From contig DAHWKJ010000040.1 in NCBI GenBank assembly GCA_027343695.1, positions 1 through 58,326 on the forward strand: a stretch of 58,326 bases of DNA, written 5' to 3'. Below the pieces are notes generated by a model that saw only the letters and a list, made by a program, of their open reading frames with translations, had not been told where the DNA came from and did not search any database. How positions within the stretch are numbered: the stretch's first letter is position 1; every line of letters starts with the position of its first letter. This DNA is from Sulfobacillus sp. GTDB taxonomy: Bacteria; Bacillota; Sulfobacillia; Sulfobacillales; Sulfobacillaceae. Positions 35,481-43,307 of the stretch are shown one piece after another. Made by a program: the position numbers and the translations under genes.

Positions 35481-36202
35481 GGGTTCACGTTGGGAATCCA
35501 CCCATTGATGGCGAGACCGCGTAACATAAATAGCACCCCACTAAGGCCAATGAGAATCGCGGCGAGGTAGGAAAAGCTTTTGGTACGAAGCCGCTTACGG
35601 CCAAACCAGCCCAGGGCCGCTACACTGAGCAAGGCGGGGATGGTACCCACCCCAAACATCAAGAGCACCAATGCGCCATGAAGGGCCGATCCCGTGGCGG
35701 CGGCCGATACCAACATGGCAAAAATGAGTCCGCACGGATGGAACCCGAGCAAGATTCCTGCCGTAAAGGCAGCTCCGGGAGTTTTTTTGCTCATAATCCG
35801 GTGTAAAGTCCGACGGATCGGGGAGAGGCTCATCAGTGACCACCGTTCCATGAATCCAGCGCCGTGGCCTGTACGTGCTTGATCGATTGCCCATAAAATC
35901 ATGAGCAATCCTCCGACGAGTGCCGCCACGGCATCAATTCCGGCGGTACCAGAAATGGTGTTGACGAATGAACCGATGGCACCAAAGAGCCCCCCGAGGG
36001 CGGTGAATGACAACACGCGACCAGCATTGTGGATGAGATGAAGACCGAGGGCACGACGTTTGGAGGATTTTCTAGACGCCTCTGCGTCTTGGTGAAAAGC
36101 CAGGCTGAAGGCTAGAACAAAGGGCCCGCACATCCCGGAGCAATGGATAAATCCTTGGAGTAAGCCAACTCCCAGCGCCCAGACAAACAAGTCGGGTCGC
36201 AT
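35468..36202 (-). CDS. DsbD/CcdA-like (UreH/TauE-type) membrane protein
   Basis: A 244-residue protein with six hydrophobic segments, starting with the family signature GLLQGFIHCSGMCGPFV. The paired Cys in HCSGMCGP are conserved in the DsbD_2/SafE-like group. Homologues sit next to FixI-type copper ATPases in oxidase-assembly operons, where they are thought to take part in copper or thiol handling during cytochrome oxidase maturation. Its ATG directly abuts the ctaG stop. Confidence 0.8.
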   Translation of the reverse strand: MRPDLFVWALGVGLLQGFIHCSGMCGPFVLAFSLAFHQDAEASRKSSKRRALGLHLIHNAGRVLSFTALGGLFGAIGSFVNTISGTAGIDAVAALVGGLLMILWAIDQARTGHGAGFMERWSLMSLSPIRRTLHRIMSKKTPGAAFTAGILLGFHPCGLIFAMLVSAAATGSALHGALVLLMFGVGTIPALLSVAALGWFGRKRLRTKSFSYLAAILIGLSGVLFMLRGLAINGWIPNVNPWIY

Positions 36203-37099
36203 TTAGGAACGCGGGTCGCTTTTGTGGTCTTTGACCACGGTGAGGTGCTGCGGTCGGTAGAGCGGATTACTCATGTGACGGGTCGGGATCGATATGCGGG
36301 ATTCTTTCGCTTTTTCCTCATGGACCCATCGAAAGAATTCCTGAATGAATACGGCTAATAAGATCAACATTGTGGCAACTTTCATCACGGACCCGCCAAC
36401 CTGCTGGTCTGTAAGCGAGGAGATGCCAAGAGCGTGGGATCCAGCAATATAGGTGGGGTAAAAAGCGTGGTCCGCCAGGGTAATTAAGGCAAAGGTTAAT
36501 AAAGTGGGCAAGCTCATGGCGAATAAATATAAGAGGGTGAGGGGGCGCGCCATCGGTGGCAACAACGGGGACGGACTATAAATCGGCCACCACAAGGCGA
36601 TCGAGACGAGCATCATCAGATATTGATCAAGAATATAGACACCGTTTAATCGTAAGGTGGCCTCGAGCAACAGGGGGAGCTGAAATAGAGAAAACACGAC
36701 GGTGAAGAGGACTAGGGCAACACCGGGACGAGTGGCTAATTTCACGATCGGGTGGAGCCTGGGGTTCCGTATCACGGGGTTGATGAGCCACCCTGGCAAA
36801 CCAATTAAAAAAAGGGGCGGCATGACCATCGATAGCAGCACGAACTGAATCATGTGGGCGGTAAGGAGATATCGATCGGCCAAAATTTGAAGCGGGGTGC
36901 CTAACGCCAGGTAGAGCGTGAATAGGCTCAGATATAAAGACGTTTGCCGGGATCTCGGTACGGGAGCGGAGTCTCGGAATCGGGGCCGTAAGGGCCCAAC
37001 CACCTCTCCGTACGCGATCCCGAGGACGATCACGAATAGGAGAACTTCGGGATGCCAGAGTGCGAAGAATCCATGGTGCGCGACGACAGGTGGTAACAT
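36203..37099 (-). CDS. ctaG: Cytochrome c oxidase assembly factor CtaG (caa3 type)
   Basis: A polytopic membrane protein of 298 residues with about seven helices and the segments SLFTLYLALGTPLQILADRY, MIQFVLLSMVMPPLFLIGLP and YSPSPLLPPMARPL, which match caa3_CtaG. In Bacillus this protein is needed for active caa3 oxidase and is proposed to help build the Cu centres. The ATG at 37099 follows GGGGAGGGA; an upstream in-frame start is not supported. It is in the same run as the copper ATPase and oxidase genes. Confidence 0.85.
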   Translation of the reverse strand: MLPPVVAHHGFFALWHPEVLLFVIVLGIAYGEVVGPLRPRFRDSAPVPRSRQTSLYLSLFTLYLALGTPLQILADRYLLTAHMIQFVLLSMVMPPLFLIGLPGWLINPVIRNPRLHPIVKLATRPGVALVLFTVVFSLFQLPLLLEATLRLNGVYILDQYLMMLVSIALWWPIYSPSPLLPPMARPLTLLYLFAMSLPTLLTFALITLADHAFYPTYIAGSHALGISSLTDQQVGGSVMKVATMLILLAVFIQEFFRWVHEEKAKESRISIPTRHMSNPLYRPQHLTVVKDHKSDPRS

Positions 37100-37209
37100 A
37101 TGTCCCTCCCCTTTCACCCAATCCCCACATCATTAGATGCCGTCATTGTAGCATTGTTAACCATTGAAGATGCAATTGTATGAGGATCGTCCAGGGATCT
37201 TTCTCTAGC

Positions 37210-37743
37210 CTAGCACCATCCATGTCCGCTTAAGACGCTACTGATAATCATGAGGGACATCGCTAACATGATTAAGAGACCAATCCAGGATTGACGGTCG
37301 AGCAGCGCAAACCAGGAAGCCCCGGACCACGTGCCCATGACGTAGAGGATCACATCGGTTTCGACTAATAAGACAGGATGCGTATCGATGAATACATTGA
37401 GGCGTGGAATAATCCAAAGGAAGTTTAGGGCCATCCCGAGCAAGATAAAACTGCCGGCCACGGCCTTTATGCGCCGTGCTCGGGATAGCTCGGAGGCACT
37501 GGGCATGAGGGCTTTCATGGCGCGGTGGGCAAAAGACAATAGCCAAGGCCCGACTGCGATGCCGGCTACGACACCGGTTAACAGGATCCAACTATATTGT
37601 AGGGTATGGGGATCCACGCATCCCTTTTGGTCGGCTCGGGTGCTTAGCTGTTGAACCCGGTACGAGACGGCTACCGTATAACTGATGAGTGACAGAATAA
37701 AGGCTTTGATTCGGCGTGACGCTTTCGGGGAGGAAGGATTCAT
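37210..37743 (-). CDS. Hypothetical four-helix membrane protein
   Basis: A 177-residue membrane protein with about four hydrophobic helices and a basic N-terminus (NPSSPKASRRIKAF). No catalytic or metal motif is seen, though some resemblance to DUF2269-like or heme-copper accessory proteins is possible. The ATG at 37743 lies after AGGAG. It stands between ctaG and a YtkA-like lipoprotein gene, so it is probably part of the oxidase-assembly operon. Confidence 0.65.
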   Translation of the reverse strand: MNPSSPKASRRIKAFILSLISYTVAVSYRVQQLSTRADQKGCVDPHTLQYSWILLTGVVAGIAVGPWLLSFAHRAMKALMPSASELSRARRIKAVAGSFILLGMALNFLWIIPRLNVFIDTHPVLLVETDVILYVMGTWSGASWFALLDRQSWIGLLIMLAMSLMIISSVLSGHGWC

Positions 37744-37756
37744 AGTGCCCATGCTC

Positions 37757-38173
37757 CTAGTTTGCCGTGACAACCATCCAGGTTTTTGTAAGGGACTCGG
37801 ACTTCATGGTGACGGATATTTGAAGCGTTAAGGTCCCGGGCATGACGATGATGACCTGCCCCATATAGTGCCCGGGACTCACCCAGTGCAATGTATCCTG
37901 AATCGGCGGCATCTGCATCGTAGTCATTTGGATTGTGACCTGAACCCGAGCCGTTTGCGGCAGCGGCGTACCTTTTCGCGTCGTAGCGATGACTGCCAGA
38001 TTCCAATGCTTTAAGGGTATCGGTGGGTTCGGACGCCAGCGAATCGAAGCCTTTAGGTAAGCATTATGGGCGGTGGCCGGTAACCTGGCTGTTGCCCCCG
38101 TGGTGTGTCCACACCCGCACAACATCGCACTCATGAGTCCCATAAGCGGAATCGCTACGTTGGCTCGATGCAT
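37757..38173 (-). CDS. YtkA/FixH-like lipoprotein
   Basis: A 138-residue lipoprotein: the signal peptide ends in LCGC, then a beta-sandwich domain with PIPLKHWNLAVIATTRKG and a Met-rich stretch QMTTMQMPP as in the YtkA-like/FixH family. Such proteins accompany copper delivery to oxidases, and the Met motif suggests Cu(I) binding. It is the first gene of the minus-strand oxidase-assembly run. The ATG at 38173 has GGGAG upstream. Confidence 0.7.
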   Translation of the reverse strand: MHRANVAIPLMGLMSAMLCGCGHTTGATARLPATAHNAYLKASIRWRPNPPIPLKHWNLAVIATTRKGTPLPQTARVQVTIQMTTMQMPPIQDTLHWVSPGHYMGQVIIVMPGTLTLQISVTMKSESLTKTWMVVTAN

Positions 38174-38218
38174 GCCGGGTGTCTCCCGTCCGTGAAGAAA
38201 AAGTGTTCCACGATGATT

Positions 38219-38224
38219 ATTATA
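38219..38224 (-). promoter_or_regulatory. -10 box for the oxidase-assembly genes
   Basis: The minus strand reads TATAAT here, about 46 bases before the YtkA-like start at 38173. A matching -35 is weak (GGGTTC at about 38242-38247). On the + strand, TAAAAT at about 38355-38360 may serve the divergent reductase gene. Confidence 0.45.
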
Positions 38225-38390
38225 CTGGACAATTGATGAAGGAACCCTAAAAATGGTTTCTTTTGAGTCAGGAGTCGGCGGATAAAATATCATCCGGATA
38301 CCACATGAGGGTTAAACTATGGGGTGTATACGCATCGACCTTCCCGAGTCATGGTAAAATTCGCATAAGAATGAGGCTGAGGGGGCACGT

Positions 38391-39269
38391 ATGGCGCACT
38401 ACGATAGACGGTTGGGATTTATCGGCACCGGGATTATGGGAAGACCCATGGTGCAACATCTTTTGGCACAGGAACCGGTGACGGTCTACAACCGGACCGC
38501 CGCCAAAACCGCGGGACTCCAAGAGTTAGGCGCAGAGGTGGTCCAAACCCCCGCCGAGGTGGGACGGGCGTCGAATTTAATCTTTATGATGGTGACCGAC
38601 GATGCGGCATTAGAATCGGTGATGCTGGGTGAAGAAGGTCTACTCCACCAAGTGACAAACGGCACGATCATTGTCGACCATTCGACGGTGTCAGTCGACG
38701 TGACTCGGCGCCTCGCAAAAGCAGTGCACGATCGGGGAGCAACCTGGTGTGATGCGCCGGTAACTGGAGGCGATATTGGGGCACAAGAGGCCACCCTCAC
38801 GATTATGGTGGGCGGGCCGGAACGGACATTTGACACGATTTACCCATATCTGATGCGTCTCGGTCAACGGATCGAGCACGTCGGTGAGGTGGGACAGGGT
38901 CAAGCCTTGAAAGTGATCGCTAATCTTGTCTCGGCCTTGAATCTCATGGCTGCCGCGGAAGGGATTCGCCTGGGACTTGAAGCCGGTTTGTCGCTCGAGG
39001 CGATGGATGCGGTGATGAGCCATGGGTCGGCGCAATCCTTCGAAGTATCGAAGATGTTGGATCGGTATGGAAGGCAAGAGTATCGGCCGGGATTTTCTGT
39101 GGCCAATCGCTTAAAGGATTTGGGGTTGGCTCGAGATTTAGCCCAATCTCTTGGCCAATCGATACCGTTGGGGGACCAAGGCTATCATCTGTTCGCCGAA
39201 CACCTCGCCAAGGGTCACCGAGACTTAGACGAATCGAGTTATATCTTGCGGTGGTCGGCCCATGATTAA
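38391..39269 (+). CDS. NAD(P)-dependent beta-hydroxyacid dehydrogenase (HIBADH/GarR family)
   Basis: A 292-residue oxidoreductase with the N-terminal nucleotide motif GFIGTGIMGRPM and the substrate-binding DAPVTGGDIGA of 3-hydroxyisobutyrate dehydrogenases, tartronate-semialdehyde reductases and imine reductases. The catalytic Lys is in LKVIANLVSAL. The exact substrate is not predictable. GAGGGGGCACGT precedes the ATG. It overlaps the HAD gene by eight bases, so the two are co-translated. Confidence 0.85.
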   Translation: MAHYDRRLGFIGTGIMGRPMVQHLLAQEPVTVYNRTAAKTAGLQELGAEVVQTPAEVGRASNLIFMMVTDDAALESVMLGEEGLLHQVTNGTIIVDHSTVSVDVTRRLAKAVHDRGATWCDAPVTGGDIGAQEATLTIMVGGPERTFDTIYPYLMRLGQRIEHVGEVGQGQALKVIANLVSALNLMAAAEGIRLGLEAGLSLEAMDAVMSHGSAQSFEVSKMLDRYGRQEYRPGFSVANRLKDLGLARDLAQSLGQSIPLGDQGYHLFAEHLAKGHRDLDESSYILRWSAHD

Positions 39270-39915
39270 CCGGGTATTATGCGACTTGGACGGCACCTTA
39301 GTGGATACCATGGATCTTATTTTGGCGAGCTTTCACTATGCCTTTGAAGCCGGTCTCGGTGAAACGGTCACGGACCAGGAGCTTTTGGTCTATTTCGGAC
39401 AAACCTTAGAAGATCAATTTGGCCGGATGCGGCCGCAGTTGAGCTCTCAGGAGATCGCCCGGTTGGTAGCGATCTACCGAGAACATAACCACCGCGAACA
39501 CGATGCCCGCATCTTTTTGGTCCCGGGTGCCGATAAGGCTCTCGAAAAGCTGCGGAACGAGGGGTATGATTTAGGTGTCGTCACATCAAAGCGGCTCGAC
39601 ATGGCGCAACATGGACTCGAGATGTTTAACCTCTGGCAGTATTGTTCGATCGTGGTGCACCAGGCCAGCACGCGTCAACATAAACCGCATCCCGCTCCGA
39701 TTTTGCGGGCGCTGGAATTGTGGCAGACGTCATCGGATCAGGTGGTGTACGTAGGGGACAGCCCCTATGATATGATGGCCGCCAAAGCGGCTGGCTGTAC
39801 TGCTTTAGGACTCGTGTACAATACGTTTTCCGGAAACGACTTGGTTAAAGCAGGAGCCGATAGTGTCCACGCGACATGGGACAGTGCCGTGAACTGGATT
39901 ATGGCACAACGTTAA
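39262..39915 (+). CDS. HAD-family phosphatase (phosphoglycolate phosphatase / PpaX-like)
   Basis: A 217-residue haloacid dehalogenase hydrolase with motif I CDLDGTLVDT at the N-terminus, motif II VVTSKR, Lys of motif III (QHKPHP) and motif IV VGDSPYDMMAA. A helical cap inserted after motif I (subtype IA) fits phosphoglycolate phosphatase or pyrophosphatase PpaX. It overlaps the end of the HIBADH-family gene. If it is a phosphoglycolate phosphatase it would serve glyoxylate metabolism, together with the upstream reductase and the shunt at 50.6 kb; that is inference. Confidence 0.82.
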   Translation: MINRVLCDLDGTLVDTMDLILASFHYAFEAGLGETVTDQELLVYFGQTLEDQFGRMRPQLSSQEIARLVAIYREHNHREHDARIFLVPGADKALEKLRNEGYDLGVVTSKRLDMAQHGLEMFNLWQYCSIVVHQASTRQHKPHPAPILRALELWQTSSDQVVYVGDSPYDMMAAKAAGCTALGLVYNTFSGNDLVKAGADSVHATWDSAVNWIMAQR

Positions 39916-39942
39916 TTAGAAAAGCATGGGAGGTTTGGACCA

Positions 39943-40665
39943 ATGAATTTAGACGGAACCGAAATCACCTGGCTCGGACATGCGAGCTTTCTTGTGAAAT
40001 CTCCTGGTGGGAAGACCCTGGTATTTGACCCGTGGCTACAACGTGAAGGCAATCCTAAAGCCCCAGAGTCGTATAACACGTTAGGCACGGAGACCGGTGT
40101 GGATTATATCTTGGTCAGCCATGGTCACTTCGACCACATGGGCAGTGCCGTCTCGTTAGCTCAAGCGAGCGGTGCCGTTGTCATTAGTAACTTTGAAATT
40201 GCCCAGTACATAGAGAGCCAAGGTGTTGCCAACACCGTCGGAATGAATAAAGGAGGAACATTAGAGTTAGGCGATATTCGGGTAACCATGGTCTTTGCCG
40301 ATCATAGCTCGGGGATTACCACCGATAAGGGTATGGTCTATGGTGGTGAGCCTGCGGGCTACGTCGTAACCTTGGAAAACGGCATGACGATTTATCATGC
40401 AGGCGACACCAATGTCTTTGGTGACATGGCCCACATTCGCGCCTTATACGCGCCTGATGTGTGTCTACTACCGATTGGGGGGCACTTTACTATGAGCCCC
40501 AAAGAAGCCGCCTATGCGACCCGACTCTTGGCACCCAAGGTGGTCATTCCCATGCATTATGGCACCTTTGACGTGTTGAAAGGTACCCCCCAAGCGCTCC
40601 AGGACTTGCTAAAGGATGATGCGGTCGAGGTCAGGGTGTTAACGCCTGGGGATCGTTACCGCTAA
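39943..40665 (+). CDS. UPF0173 metal-dependent hydrolase (MBL fold)
   Basis: A 240-residue metallo-beta-lactamase-fold protein of the UPF0173 family. Motifs are ITWLGHASFLV, SHGHFDHMGS (the HxHxDH metal site), HAGDTNVFGD and PMHYGTFD. Physiological substrates for the family are not settled. A good GGGAGG site stands 9 bases before the ATG. It is followed at 48 bases by a Cas4-like nuclease gene. Confidence 0.85.
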   Translation: MNLDGTEITWLGHASFLVKSPGGKTLVFDPWLQREGNPKAPESYNTLGTETGVDYILVSHGHFDHMGSAVSLAQASGAVVISNFEIAQYIESQGVANTVGMNKGGTLELGDIRVTMVFADHSSGITTDKGMVYGGEPAGYVVTLENGMTIYHAGDTNVFGDMAHIRALYAPDVCLLPIGGHFTMSPKEAAYATRLLAPKVVIPMHYGTFDVLKGTPQALQDLLKDDAVEVRVLTPGDRYR

Positions 40666-40713
40666 ATTCCTGGCGATGCGCGATTCATCGATCTGTAGAG
40701 GGAGTGGTTACGG

Positions 40714-41397
40714 ATGGCTGAAACCAAGACTGTAAAGAAACCGCGTTCCTTTCCCCCGTCGTTGGCGGGGCAATGCTTGCGTTATAGCGTCATGGAACTC
40801 TTGGGTTTTGGCCGGCTCTTGTCACCTGAGACACTCAAAGCGATGCAAGACGGGGTCCGTTACCATAAAACGTATCAGGAAGAACTTCTCCAAACCCATA
40901 TCGTTCGTGCTATCGAGGCACCCATTAAGGATATCGAGCGGGGAATCTCTGGGCGAATTGATGCCATCATCGACCAGGAGGGTAGTCCGGTGGTGATCGA
41001 ATACAAGAGCGTGAACCCGGAAAAGTTTTCTCGGATAGCAGCAGCAGGGCCACCGGTGCTCCACTGGGCGCAATTGCACCTCTATTTGGCGATTGGGGCG
41101 TTCTCGCGCGGATGGCTCGTGGTGGAATCGCGGGAGAGCCATGCGCGTCTCGTGTTTCAAACGGAGGGGGATCCGTTTTGGGCCGAGTGGGTTCTAACCC
41201 GAGTGCGGTTGGCTCGTGAGCACCAGCAAACCAAGAAATTGCCCGCTCGAGAGATTAGCGAAGGATGCCTACAATGTGATCGCTGGCAGCGGTGTTTCAA
41301 GACAGACCAGGAACGAGACGAGGCAGTGCAAGGCCATCCCCAGTGGCGTCCAGAGCCACCGCTGCCTCAAGAGTTTGGGATTCGAATCATATCCTAG
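40714..41397 (+). CDS. Cas4-like PD-(D/E)XK nuclease with Fe-S cluster cysteines
   Basis: A 227-residue RecB-type nuclease. It has the four-cysteine pattern of Cas4/AddB Fe-S nucleases: C21 near the N-terminus and C185, C188 and C194 near the C-terminus. The nuclease core is intact: H51, D83 in GRIDAI, E96 and K98 in IEYKS, and the QxxxY motif Q120-Y124. Cas4 processes prespacers in CRISPR adaptation, but no cas gene or array is visible in the window. It is therefore a solitary Cas4-like DNA-processing enzyme, perhaps in repair. A GAGGGAGTGG site precedes the ATG. Confidence 0.75.
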   Translation: MAETKTVKKPRSFPPSLAGQCLRYSVMELLGFGRLLSPETLKAMQDGVRYHKTYQEELLQTHIVRAIEAPIKDIERGISGRIDAIIDQEGSPVVIEYKSVNPEKFSRIAAAGPPVLHWAQLHLYLAIGAFSRGWLVVESRESHARLVFQTEGDPFWAEWVLTRVRLAREHQQTKKLPAREISEGCLQCDRWQRCFKTDQERDEAVQGHPQWRPEPPLPQEFGIRIIS

Positions 41398-41421
41398 ATG
41401 GGCAGTGAGAGGAGATGCGTT

Positions 41422-41868
41422 ATGCCTATAGCCACCGTAAAATTTGAATCCGGCATGAAATTTTCTGGGGAATCGGGCTCCGGTCACACGGTCATCATGG
41501 ACTCGTCGCCGGAGATGGGCGGCCACAACCAAGGGGTGCGTCCGATGGAACTCCTGCTTCTTGCGCTCGGCGGCTGTACCGGCATTGATGTCATGTCGAT
41601 GCTGAATAAAATGCGGGTGGTTATCGAGGACTTCCGAATGGATTTAGACGGTACCCGACAAGAGGAACACCCGAAGATTTTTCGCACCATCCAGGTCAAC
41701 TATCGGTTTACAGCGGACCCCAGCGTTGCCGATAAGCTGTCCCGCGCTGTCCACCTGAGCCAAGAAAAATATTGTAGTGTCTCGGGCATGCTTAGTCAGT
41801 CGGCTCAGATCGAGGCCCGAATCTATTTAAACGATCACTTGATGGAAACCTTGCAGCCGGGATCCTAA
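41422..41868 (+). CDS. OsmC/Ohr family protein
   Basis: A 148-residue OsmC-fold protein with the peroxidatic pair of Cys in ALGGCTGID and KYCSVSGM. The YhfA-type sequence (PMELLLLALGGCTG) rather than Ohr suggests a general thiol-dependent peroxidase of uncertain substrate. The start is the ATG at 41422, after GAGAGGAG. It stands alone, 76 bases before the SASP-like gene. Confidence 0.83.
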   Translation: MPIATVKFESGMKFSGESGSGHTVIMDSSPEMGGHNQGVRPMELLLLALGGCTGIDVMSMLNKMRVVIEDFRMDLDGTRQEEHPKIFRTIQVNYRFTADPSVADKLSRAVHLSQEKYCSVSGMLSQSAQIEARIYLNDHLMETLQPGS

Positions 41869-41944
41869 AATTTACAACAACTGAGAGAGTTCTCGGAAGC
41901 CATACGGTGCACACTAACCCTCGGAGAGGCAGGAGGTGAATAGT

Positions 41945-42115
41945 GTGCCCGAAGAAAAGAAGTCTTTACGGGGTTTTAATCAACAACGCTTTCAAGAGGA
42001 AGTGGCTCGGGAACTGGGGATCGACCTCAATGTCGATGATGCCACACGACCTGGCGCCAAGAACCTCAGGCAGGATGAAGCATTACCTGAGGACGGCACC
42101 GAAACTACGGAGTGA
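41945..42115 (+). CDS. Small acid-soluble spore protein-like (alpha/beta type)
   Basis: A 56-residue protein, rich in Glu, Gln, Asp and Arg, with no Cys or Trp. The core RFQEEVARELGIDL matches the conserved FEIAxELG helix of alpha/beta-type SASPs, which coat spore DNA. It starts at a GTG eight bases after a perfect AGGAGG; a GTG two bases earlier opens another frame and is less likely. A strong terminator follows 17 bases after the stop. The second half of a canonical SASP (the second DNA-contact helix) is weak here, so it may be a divergent or minor member. Confidence 0.55.
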   Translation: MPEEKKSLRGFNQQRFQEEVARELGIDLNVDDATRPGAKNLRQDEALPEDGTETTE

Positions 42116-42132
42116 GACCGTAATCGATCCCG

Positions 42133-42166
42133 AACGACGCTGGGCTAACGCTCGGCGTCGTTTTTT
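42133..42166 (+). terminator. Rho-independent terminator
   Basis: AACGACGC at 42133-42140 pairs with GCGTCGTT at 42155-42162, followed by a T run to 42166. It ends the SASP-like gene and insulates the YchF promoter. Confidence 0.85.
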
Positions 42167-42169
42167 GGA

Positions 42170-42198
42170 TTGGCTTGACTCCTCTGGTTCGGTATAAT
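42170..42198 (+). promoter_or_regulatory. Promoter of the YchF gene
   Basis: TTGGCT at 42170-42175 and a perfect TATAAT at 42193-42198 with a 17-base spacer. Transcription would start about 17 bases before the GTG at 42222, giving a very short leader that just includes the GGAGG at 42211-42215. Confidence 0.7.
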
Positions 42199-42221
42199 CG
42201 GAACAGAAATGGAGGAACACT

Positions 42222-43289
42222 GTGGACGTAGGACTAATTGGATTACCGCGATCGGGGAAAACCACCGTCTTCAACTTATTGACAAAATCTCACGCCGAAG
42301 TGAATCAGTTTGGTGGAGTGAAAGCGGAATCGCGCCAAGCCTTGGCACCGATTCCGGATCAGCGCTTGACGTGGCTTTCTGACCATTATCATCCCAAGAA
42401 ACTGACGCCGGCCGCCATCTCTGTGGTCGATGTACCGGGTCTGTCGCGATCCGAGTCGGGCGGACCCAATCGATTTTTAAACGACGTGCGCCTTGTGGAT
42501 GCCCTCATTTTAGTGGTTCGGGGATTTTCTGCCGATACCGGAGACAAGGCCAATCCGTTACAGGATGTCGAAGAAATGGAATTAGAGCTCATGTTGTCCG
42601 ATCTGGATTTGCTCGAAAAGCGTAAAGAGCGGATCCGTACCGGGAAAAAACTTACGCCCGAACACCAGACCGAATTAGCCCTCATTGATCGCCTCACAGA
42701 AACCTTGGAGGCGAATCAACGGCTTAATCAAATTGAATTAAGCGAAGACGAAATGCGGATGATTCGAGGGTATCAATTCCTGACCTTAAAGCCGCTAGTC
42801 TGGGTCATTAATTTGGATGAAGACCAATTTACCCGTCAGGATTATGAAAATCAAGCCGAGATTGAGGAATTGTCGTCCGTTAAAGATGTCCCGGTGGTGC
42901 CCATGGCGGCCAGGATGGAACAGGAAATAGAAGAATTATCGGATGAAGACCGCGATGTCTTTATGAAAGACCTCGGTATCGAAGATACGGGACTGAGTCG
43001 CGTGGCCACAGCCATTTACCAGAAACTCGGCCTCATTTCATTCCTCACGGCGGGGGATGACGAAGTCCGAGCGTGGACCATCACAGCCGGCACCACGGCA
43101 AAAAAAGCCGCCGGAAAAATCCATTCAGACATCGAGCGAGGATTTATCCGTGCGGAGATTGTGGCCTTTGAAGATCTTGTCAAGGCAGGGTCCATGGTGA
43201 AGGCGCGCGAACTGGGATCCGTGAGACTAGAGGGCAAAGAGTACGTGATGCGGGATGGCGATGTGGTGAACTTCCGCTTCAACGTGTAA
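42222..43289 (+). CDS. ychF: YchF/Obg-family ATPase
   Basis: A 355-residue P-loop protein of the TRAFAC/Obg class. Motifs are G1 GLPRSGKTT, G3 VVDVPG and a G4 of the NxxE form (INLDE) instead of NKxD, which is typical of YchF, the ATP-preferring member. A TGS domain closes the protein (GSVRLEGKEYVMRDGDVVNF). YchF associates with ribosomes and in other species acts in oxidative-stress responses. The GTG start has GGAGG seven bases upstream. Confidence 0.88.
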   Translation: MDVGLIGLPRSGKTTVFNLLTKSHAEVNQFGGVKAESRQALAPIPDQRLTWLSDHYHPKKLTPAAISVVDVPGLSRSESGGPNRFLNDVRLVDALILVVRGFSADTGDKANPLQDVEEMELELMLSDLDLLEKRKERIRTGKKLTPEHQTELALIDRLTETLEANQRLNQIELSEDEMRMIRGYQFLTLKPLVWVINLDEDQFTRQDYENQAEIEELSSVKDVPVVPMAARMEQEIEELSDEDRDVFMKDLGIEDTGLSRVATAIYQKLGLISFLTAGDDEVRAWTITAGTTAKKAAGKIHSDIERGFIRAEIVAFEDLVKAGSMVKARELGSVRLEGKEYVMRDGDVVNFRFNV

Positions 43290-43307
43290 AAGGAAGCAGG
43301 TGATATC

